Assembly: GCA_046483505.1 (NCBI GenBank)
Contig: JAWODB010000001.1
Coordinates: 1-28,636 of the forward strand
DNA from: BS750m-G62 sp046483505
Lineage (GTDB): Bacteria > Planctomycetota > Phycisphaerae > FEN-1346
Direction: 5' to 3'
Length of the DNA stretch: 28,636 bases
Each line of letters begins with the position of its first letter. Position 1 is the first letter of the stretch. The position numbers were made by a program, and so were the translations under genes. Positions 23,404 through 28,636 of this stretch are shown here, one piece after another. Under the pieces are notes generated by a model. It did no database searches and was not told where the DNA came from. It saw only the letters and a list, made by a program, of their open reading frames with translations.

Positions 23404-25050
23404 ATGCTCGCAGCCCAGATGGCCATTTCGGCGTGGGACACCGTGATCGTGATCGCCTACCTCGTGGGGATCATGGCGGTCGGAATCCTCGTGGGCTACA
23501 AGAAGCGCGCCTCGAGCCAGGAGTTCTTTCTGGCCGGGCGCTCGCTCCGCTGGCCGATGATCGGCGCCGCCCTCTTCACCGCGAACATCTCGACGATTCA
23601 CCTGGTAGGCCTGGCGGCGGACGGGTACCGCATCGGCCTGGCGGTGGGCAACTTCGAGTGGATGGCCTCCTTCACGCTGATCATCCTGGGCCTGGTTTTC
23701 GCGCCGTTCTACTTCCGCAGCAGGATTCAGACGCTGCCGGAATTTCTGGAGAAACGGTACAGCCCGACGGCCCGGCTGATCCTGGCGTTCATCGCCATAC
23801 TGGGCGCGCTGCTCATTCATATCGGGATCAGCCTGTACGCGGGCGCCAAGGTGCTGGAGGAGTTCTTCGGGCTCAACGTGTATGTCTCTATTATCGGGAT
23901 AGCCGGCATTACCGCCGTTTACACGATCATCGGCGGCCTGAAGGCCGTGGTGGTCACCGACACCATCCAGGCGGTGCTGCTGCTCGTGGGCGCCGCCATC
24001 CTGACCATCCTCGGCGTGGTCCATTTGCAGGATGTCGGCATCGACTCGCTGGCGGAGTTGCGCGAAGCCGCCAGGCCCCAGCAGATGAGCATGATCCATC
24101 CGCTGACGAAAGCCGACGGCACCTTCACCGAGTATTCCTGGCTGACCGGCATGCTGGGCTACTTCGTGCTCGGCATCTGGTACTGGTGCACGGACCAGAC
24201 GATCGTCCAGAAGGTCCTCGGGGCCCGGACCGAGAAGGACGGCCGGGACGGCGCGGTCTTCGCGGGATTCCTCAAGATCCTGCCCGTCTTCCTGATGGTC
24301 TTCCCGGGCGTCATTGCGTATCTCCTGTTCGCCGACGAGATTGCCGAACCGAACGACACCCTCCCGGTGATGATGAAGAACCTGCTGCCGACGGGCCTCC
24401 TCGGCTTGATGGTCGCGGGGCTGTTGGCCGCCCTGATGAGCACCATCGAGGCGGCCCTGAACAGCACCGCCACCGTCACGGCGGAGGACATCGTGAAGCG
24501 GCTCTTCCCCCGCATCCGGGACCGCACGCTCGTGCTGATCGGGCGGATCACGGCGGCGGTGGTCATTCTGCTCGCCATGGCGTGGTCGACGCAGGGCGGC
24601 AAGTTCTCCAGCATCTTCGAAGCCATCAACAAGATTCCGATGATGTTCGCCCCGGCCATCACGACCGTCTTCGTTCTCGGCGTGTTCTGGCGGCGAGGCA
24701 ACAACACGGCCGCCCTCGCTACCCTCATCGCCGGCGGCGTGGCGGGCGCCGCCTACTTTCTCATCGACCTGCCGGCCTTCGGCGACGTCCAACTCGTTGC
24801 GGACCCGAAGCACGGCCTGGGGATTCCATTTATGATGGCCGGCCTGATCCTCCTGCTGTTCTGCGTCATCGTGTACGTGGCGGTCAGCTTGGCGACGCCG
24901 CCGCCGCCGGCCGCCAAACTCGAGAACCTCACGTGGGCCCGGCCCTGGAAGGCCATCACCGAAGGCCGACTGCGCGGCGTGACCGACCCGCGCATCATGG
25001 CCGCCGGCCTGTTCGTGATCATGGTCATCCTGTACGCGATCTTTCACTGA
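23404..25050 (+). CDS. Sodium:solute symporter family (SSS) transporter
   Basis: The product is 548 aa, with about 14 hydrophobic segments, the size and layout of SGLT-type sugar/Na+ symporters. Family marks are SSQEFFLAGRSLRWPMIGAA early on, TANISTIHLVG in TM2, LPEFLEKRY, and VAGLLAALMSTIEAALNS in the region of the conserved sodium-site serine helix. It imports a solute, probably a sugar, driven by sodium, in the cytoplasmic membrane. AAAGGA lies about 8 bases before ATG 23404. Together with the kinase upstream and GH95 downstream it forms a release-import-phosphorylate set. The exact substrate is unknown. Confidence 0.9.
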   Translation: MLAAQMAISAWDTVIVIAYLVGIMAVGILVGYKKRASSQEFFLAGRSLRWPMIGAALFTANISTIHLVGLAADGYRIGLAVGNFEWMASFTLIILGLVFAPFYFRSRIQTLPEFLEKRYSPTARLILAFIAILGALLIHIGISLYAGAKVLEEFFGLNVYVSIIGIAGITAVYTIIGGLKAVVVTDTIQAVLLLVGAAILTILGVVHLQDVGIDSLAELREAARPQQMSMIHPLTKADGTFTEYSWLTGMLGYFVLGIWYWCTDQTIVQKVLGARTEKDGRDGAVFAGFLKILPVFLMVFPGVIAYLLFADEIAEPNDTLPVMMKNLLPTGLLGLMVAGLLAALMSTIEAALNSTATVTAEDIVKRLFPRIRDRTLVLIGRITAAVVILLAMAWSTQGGKFSSIFEAINKIPMMFAPAITTVFVLGVFWRRGNNTAALATLIAGGVAGAAYFLIDLPAFGDVQLVADPKHGLGIPFMMAGLILLLFCVIVYVAVSLATPPPPAAKLENLTWARPWKAITEGRLRGVTDPRIMAAGLFVIMVILYAIFH

Positions 25051-25054
25051 GCGG

Positions 25055-25072
25055 CCGGGCGGGCGTGCCCGG
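25055..25072 (+). terminator. Weak hairpin after the symporter gene
   Basis: CCGGGC (25055-25060) and GCCCGG (25067-25072) pair around a six-base loop, just after the symporter stop. There is no T-run, so it may be an attenuating hairpin rather than a full terminator before the GH95 gene. Confidence 0.25.
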
Positions 25073-25152
25073 TCCGACGCGACGCCGGCCGCCGCGAGGT
25101 GCATCCTTCGTATCGTTTCGTGATCCGTTGTATTCGGTTGGGAGTCCAAGAC

Positions 25153-27669
25153 ATGACCGCTCTACTGCACGACCAACTTGCCGTCCGCATCGGGTGTCTT
25201 CTCGTCGCCTTCTGCGCGCTCGGCATCCTGGCACCGACCCGCGCGTGCGCGGCCTCGCTTCCGCCGCTTGAGTCGCCGGAGCGCGGCTTCCTGAGTTCGA
25301 CCCCGGCCAAGACCTGGGAACACGGCCTCATTGCGGGCAGCGGCACCGTGGGCGCCAACGTGTTCGGCCGGCCGCTGGAGGAGACGATCGTCCTGACGCA
25401 CGAGCGGCTGTTCCTTCCGACGGGGAAGCCACTGATGCCCCCGCCCGATACCGGCATCCGCCTGTTCGAAATCCGCCGACTCATCGACCGGGGCCTGTAC
25501 CGCCAGGCGACGCGCCTTGCCTTCCAACTCTCAGGCCAGGGCGGGTTCATGTACCCCGACCCGTTCGTCCCGGCGTTTGATATGCGCATCACGATGGGCT
25601 CGGGCGACGCCTCGGCCCGCGGGCCCGTCCGCGAGTACGGGCGGAGCGTCGATTTCACCAAGGGCCTCGCCACCGTCCACTGGGCGGACAAGCGGGGCGT
25701 CTTCGAACGGCGGCTCTTCGTGTCGCGGCCGGACGGCGTCGTCGTGCTGCAGATGGTCGGCGAGAAGCCGGGATCGGTCGATTGCGCGCTGGCCCTCGCC
25801 CCCCGCCGGCCGAGCCCCGACCTCCCCGGCGACCAGGCCGAGCGGTCGAACCAGCGGATGAAGGCCCATCTCCAGGGCGTGGCGACGACCGCCGGCGAGC
25901 GAACGCTCACCTTCCGCAACGCGTTCGCCCAGGCGTATCCCGGCAGCATCCACGCGCTGGAAGGCGTTGCCCGCGTGGTCCCCCGCGGCGGGCGGGCGAC
26001 CGCCCGCAACGGAACGCTGACCGTGACGGGCGCCGACGAGGTCACCGTCCTCATCGCCGTGGACGTCCTCTACAAGGCGGAGGAGTCGCGGCTGGAGGCG
26101 ACCCGGGAGCGCCTCGCCCGCATGCCGCACGACTTCGGCGCGCTGCTCGAGCGCCACGCCGCCGTCCACGGCCCTGTCTTCGAGCGGATGCGACTGGACA
26201 TCGGCGGCGGGGACGACCATCGGCTGACCACCGAGCAACTGATTGAGGCCTCGTCGAACGAGCGCCTCTCGCGGGCGCTCATCGAGAAGCAGTTCGACGC
26301 CGGGCGGTACAACATCCTGTCCTGCACGGGCCAGTTGCCGCCCACCCTCCAGGGCGTCTGGGCCGGCACCTACGTGCCGGCGTGGGCCAGCGATTTCACA
26401 CAGAACGGGAACGTCCCGTCGGCCATCGCCAGCATCCTGATGGACAACATGCCCGAGTTGATGCGGGCGTACACCAACTACATGGAAACCATGGTGCCGT
26501 ACATGGAGATTAATGCGCGGCACATGTTCGGGGCGCGCGGCATCGTGCTTCCGTCGCGGTCGACGACGCACGCCTTCAACAACGCCCTGGCGGAACGGTT
26601 CGCGGGCGGGTTCTGGGTGGCCGGTGCGGCGTGGGCGTCACACTTCTTCTATGACTATTACCTCTATACGGGGGACAGACAGTTCCTGGCCGAACACGCC
26701 CTGCCCTTCATGGAGAAGGCCGCCCTCTTCTTCGAGGATTACCTCTACGAGGGGCCGGACGGCACGTACGTGTTCAGCCCGACCCAGTCGCCGGAGAACA
26801 CGCCGGGCAACACGCGGTCGCAGGGCACGTTCAACGCGACCATGGACGTGGCGGCGGCGAAGGAACTGCTTCGGAACCTGATCGCCGCCTGCGGCGAACT
26901 GGACCTCGACCACGAGAAGATTCCGCTGTGGCGGTCCATGCTGAAGAAGATGCCCCCGTACATGATCAGCGAGGAACACGGCACGGTCAAAGAGTGGCTG
27001 ACGCCGAAACTGAAAGACAACCTCAACCACCGCCATTCCTCGCAACTGTATCCGCTCTTCGACGGCATGCCGGACGAGATCGCCGCCGACCCCAGGCTGC
27101 AGGAGGCCTTCCGCCGCATCATCGAGATCAAACTCCAGAAGCACTGGAAGGCGAAGAAGAGCGGCTTCATGTCGTTCGGCCTCGTGCAGTTGGGCCAGGC
27201 GGCCACCAGCCTGGGCGAGGGCGACCTGGCCTACGCGTGCCTCAAATCCCTGGTCAACCGGTACTGGTTCAACAACCTGGCGTCCACGCACAATCACCGG
27301 TCGCTGTTCAACATGGACATCAGCGGCGGGATGCCGGCGGTCATCATCAAGATGCTCGTGGCCTCCGACCCGGGCGAGGTCCACCTGCTGCCGGCGCTCC
27401 CCAGCGCGTGGCCGAGCGGCACCATCGAGGGCGTCCTGTGCCGCGGCCAGATCGAGGTCGAGCGCCTCCAGTGGCGCAAGGACCGCCTTCAGGCCCGGCT
27501 GAGGTCGGCGAAGCGGCAGACGGTCGCCCTCATGCTGCCCGCCGACGCCGGGCAGGTAAGCGTTGAGCGCGGCAACGCCGACGTAAAGCCGGCGGAGAAG
27601 GAGCACACGTGGACCCTCGCCCTCCCCGCCGGAAAGGCGGTGGAACTGAGCGTCACCCGGAAGAAATGA
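25153..27669 (+). CDS. Secreted GH95-family glycosidase (alpha-L-fucosidase/galactosidase-like)
   Basis: The product is 838 aa. The signal peptide covers about 1-35 (ending ACAAS). An N-terminal beta-sandwich (WEHGLIAGSGTVGANVFGRPLEETIVLTHE pattern, ~53-82) precedes the (alpha/alpha)6 barrel. Catalytic-type motifs are LQGVWAG, SDFTQNGN (413-420, with Asn418 and Asn420 matching the paired Asn of GH95), SPEN (546-549, Glu548 as likely general acid), NHRHSSQLYPLF (His626, His628), and NMDISGG (Asp722, in place of the usual QIDGNFG). GH95 enzymes release L-fucose or L-galactose from glycans. The altered motifs mean substrate preference may differ. ATG 25153 is chosen over GTG 25099 for the signal peptide and the upstream GGGAG. 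It is probably co-expressed with the symporter 102 bp upstream. Confidence 0.85.
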   Translation: MTALLHDQLAVRIGCLLVAFCALGILAPTRACAASLPPLESPERGFLSSTPAKTWEHGLIAGSGTVGANVFGRPLEETIVLTHERLFLPTGKPLMPPPDTGIRLFEIRRLIDRGLYRQATRLAFQLSGQGGFMYPDPFVPAFDMRITMGSGDASARGPVREYGRSVDFTKGLATVHWADKRGVFERRLFVSRPDGVVVLQMVGEKPGSVDCALALAPRRPSPDLPGDQAERSNQRMKAHLQGVATTAGERTLTFRNAFAQAYPGSIHALEGVARVVPRGGRATARNGTLTVTGADEVTVLIAVDVLYKAEESRLEATRERLARMPHDFGALLERHAAVHGPVFERMRLDIGGGDDHRLTTEQLIEASSNERLSRALIEKQFDAGRYNILSCTGQLPPTLQGVWAGTYVPAWASDFTQNGNVPSAIASILMDNMPELMRAYTNYMETMVPYMEINARHMFGARGIVLPSRSTTHAFNNALAERFAGGFWVAGAAWASHFFYDYYLYTGDRQFLAEHALPFMEKAALFFEDYLYEGPDGTYVFSPTQSPENTPGNTRSQGTFNATMDVAAAKELLRNLIAACGELDLDHEKIPLWRSMLKKMPPYMISEEHGTVKEWLTPKLKDNLNHRHSSQLYPLFDGMPDEIAADPRLQEAFRRIIEIKLQKHWKAKKSGFMSFGLVQLGQAATSLGEGDLAYACLKSLVNRYWFNNLASTHNHRSLFNMDISGGMPAVIIKMLVASDPGEVHLLPALPSAWPSGTIEGVLCRGQIEVERLQWRKDRLQARLRSAKRQTVALMLPADAGQVSVERGNADVKPAEKEHTWTLALPAGKAVELSVTRKK

Positions 27670-27738
27670 GACGTCTGCATCCCGTGCCGCCCGGCGGGCC
27701 TCCCGGCCTGCCGCGCTGCCACGCGAACTTGAAACGCC

Positions 27739-28360
27739 CTACCGCGACGCCTCATACAGGTCCTTCACGTGCGCGTCCGGCATGGCGTAGTCGTAGACGA
27801 CCACGTTCTTGATCTCACCGGTGAAGTGGGAGCGCCTTTTCGGGAAATCGTCGTTGGTGAACCCGATCTTGAAACGCTGGAGCCTGTGCTCCCGGCCGAT
27901 CCCGGCAAGGCCGGCGCTCCGCGTGTATTCGCCGTCCAGGTAAAAATGGACGCCTTGTTTCACTATGGTGACGGCGACGTGGTGCCACTTCCCGTCAGCG
28001 ATGTCCCGGGCGACGTCCGTCTGCCCGACCCAACCGATATCGAAGACGAGGTTCCCATCGCGGACGAAGAGGGTGCCCCCGCCCCGGACCCACTCGCGTC
28101 CGTCGCGGGTCAGGCACACGATCGTCCCTTCGCCCTCGGTCTTGAACCAGGCGGACCAGGTCATGGACTTGGCCTCGAGGAGTTTGTCGACGTTCTTGAA
28201 CTCGACGACGGACTTGCCGTCGAACGCTTTTGAATCGTCCCACCGCAGGACCGGGTCGCGCCGGGCGACAGTTTTGCTCCGCCCTTTACACCGGCAACAC
28301 CTTCGCCAGAGGGGCAACCGCAGCGCCTGTGTAGTACAGAGCCAGCGCAGCCATAAATTG
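27739..28360 (-). pseudogene. Decayed LamG (concanavalin A-like) domain gene
   Basis: On the minus strand, from about 28245 down to the TAG at 27739, one frame encodes a clear LamG fold: VLRWDDSKAFDGKSVVEF, KSMTWSAWFKT, KWHHVAVTIV, VHFYLDGEYT and IKNVVVYDYAMPDAHVKDLY. The expected preceding strand, GVKGGAKLSPG, is present but in a different frame (about 28300-28265), which implies a frameshift near 28250-28266. No start codon, signal peptide or RBS is found upstream; the long open frame runs back into the tRNA fragment. It is therefore a broken remnant of a secreted glycan-binding protein, convergent with the GH95 gene. The upper boundary is approximate. Confidence 0.65.
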
Positions 28361-28364
28361 ACAA

Positions 28365-28396
28365 CTGCTGCGACGTCATAGTTTACGTCGCGGCAG
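28365..28396 (-). terminator. Hairpin downstream of the tRNA-Lys fragment
   Basis: Arms at 28365-28376 and 28385-28396 pair over 12 bp with one mismatch, around an 8-base loop. On the minus strand it lies 9 bases after the CCA end of the tRNA fragment and is followed by a T-rich stretch (TTGTCAATTT). It is probably the original terminator of the tRNA gene. Confidence 0.5.
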
Positions 28397-28405
28397 GTAT
28401 TGATA

Positions 28406-28448
28406 TGGTGGGCCACCAGGGACTCGAACCCCGGACCCGCTGATTAAG
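28406..28448 (-). tRNA. 3' half of a tRNA-Lys gene, probably CUU anticodon (truncated)
   Basis: On the minus strand the sequence gives CTTAA (anticodon and loop end, 28448-28444), TCAGC (3' anticodon stem), GGGTCC variable region, a T-arm CGGGG-TTCGAGT-CCCTG (28433-28417), the 3' acceptor strand GTGGCCC (28416-28410), discriminator A and an encoded CCA (28408-28406). The T-stem closes with one G-U pair. The 5' half (acceptor GGGCCAC, D-arm, 5' anticodon stem) is absent: beyond 28448 the sequence diverges completely. Lysine CUU is inferred from the CTTAA-TCAGC context. If the true break is at 28447, the first anticodon base is lost and the UUU isoacceptor cannot be excluded. Confidence 0.8.
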
Positions 28449-28489
28449 GCTCCCTTTCACTTCTGCGGAGGATTTAGCGGTTGAAAAAA

Positions 28490-28550
28490 GGCTCAACCTC
28501 TGCTTTGACAGCGGTTTACCAGGAACTCGCTGTCGGCGGGAGGTTGAGCC
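28490..28550. repeat. Long two-tier hairpin in front of the transposase start
   Basis: GGCTCAACCTC (28490-28500) and GAGGTTGAGCC (28540-28550) are exact 11-bp reverse complements. Nested inside are GACAGCG (28507-28513) and CGCTGTC (28528-28534), exact 7-bp arms. The outer right arm ends directly at the ATG at 28551, so the fold would cover the ribosome-binding region in mRNA. Confidence 0.7.
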
Positions 28551-28636
28551 ATGTACGTGCACGGCATTCGCCGGTTGTTTCGCTTCCCCGGCTACGTCGT
28601 TGACAAGATTACCGTCGGCGGCCGGATCGGCCAAGT
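28551..28636 (+). CDS. ISL3-family-like transposase, N-terminal fragment
   Basis: Twenty-eight codons are visible, beginning MYVHGIRRLFRFPGYVVDK. ISL3 transposases commonly start with a leucine-rich helix followed by LPG-x-x-V-x-x-V, and then a zinc-finger of CxxC type that would lie beyond the window. No classical Shine-Dalgarno is exposed; the start is buried in the hairpin at 28490-28550. The family call rests on a short stretch and on the neighbouring terminal-repeat-like sequence, so other transposase families remain possible. The gene runs off the end of the window. Confidence 0.5.
   Translation, partial: MYVHGIRRLFRFPGYVVDKITVGGRIGQ

Larger units (their letters stand above)
28448..28636 (+). 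mobile_element. Left end of an ISL3-like insertion sequence
   Basis: Starting directly at the tRNA break, GGCTCCCTTTCACTTCTGCG (28448-28467) resembles ISL3-family terminal repeats, which often open GGCTC or GGTTC. About 100 bp inside, a transposase-like frame begins at 28551. The family generates 8-bp target duplications; CTGATTAA (28440-28447), part of the tRNA, is the predicted one. The right end is beyond the window, so the inverted repeat cannot be verified. Confidence 0.5.

Noticed and set aside
28383..28634. Minus-strand open frame across the tRNA fragment and IS end.
   Set aside because: It reads through structured RNA and IS terminal sequence. The peptide (QRVRGSSPWW) is the usual artefact of translating a tRNA T-arm.
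1..28636. CRISPR arrays, rRNA genes, a complete tRNA gene, restriction or toxin-antitoxin systems.
   Set aside because: I looked for regularly spaced repeats, rRNA-like stretches and the relevant protein families and found none. Only the 3' half of one tRNA is present.

Overview
The window is high-GC bacterial DNA with the gene content of a planctomycete or close PVC-group relative. The clues are a TAT-exported Gfo/Idh/MocA oxidoreductase, a DUF5703-type (alpha/alpha)6 protein, a methyltransferase fused to a PQQ-like beta-propeller, a HEAT-repeat secreted protein, a SASA-type esterase and several LamG-like domains. The phylum is inferred from family content only; there is no rRNA or other marker gene here.

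Layout. (1) 1-5517: the 3' part of an acetylesterase, then a secreted sugar-type oxidoreductase and a large secreted HEAT-repeat protein. (2) 5558-13345: a tight run of eight plus-strand genes in the order URO-D-like enzyme, lipoprotein-type rhamnose mutarotase, sugar ABC ATPase, permease, binding lipoprotein, URO-D-like enzyme, cytoplasmic-type rhamnose mutarotase, URO-D-like enzyme. Several of these overlap or abut. (3) 13336-14580, minus strand: a secreted five-bladed propeller (GH43/GH32-like) whose 3' end runs into a palindrome-dense element. (4) 14581-22112: divergent promoters, then a DMT/EamA transporter, a DUF5703 protein carrying an inserted LamG-like module, and the methyltransferase/PQQ-propeller fusion. 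(5) 22205-27669: a good promoter followed by a PfkB sugar kinase, an SSS symporter and a divergent secreted GH95. (6) 27739-28636: a decayed LamG gene, then the 3' half of a tRNA-Lys gene directly abutting what looks like the left end and transposase start of an ISL3-family insertion sequence.

As a whole the region looks like a carbohydrate-utilisation island. Secreted esterase, GH95 and DUF5703 proteins would release acetylated or deoxy-sugar units. ABC and sodium-symport systems would import them. Mutarotases, an oxidoreductase and a PfkB kinase would process them. The part least explained by known pathways is the interleaving of three URO-D/MtaA-like proteins with two rhamnose mutarotases and one ABC importer. 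This is the best candidate here for an undescribed pathway. No corrinoid protein, regulator, tRNA other than the broken one, rRNA or CRISPR array was seen.
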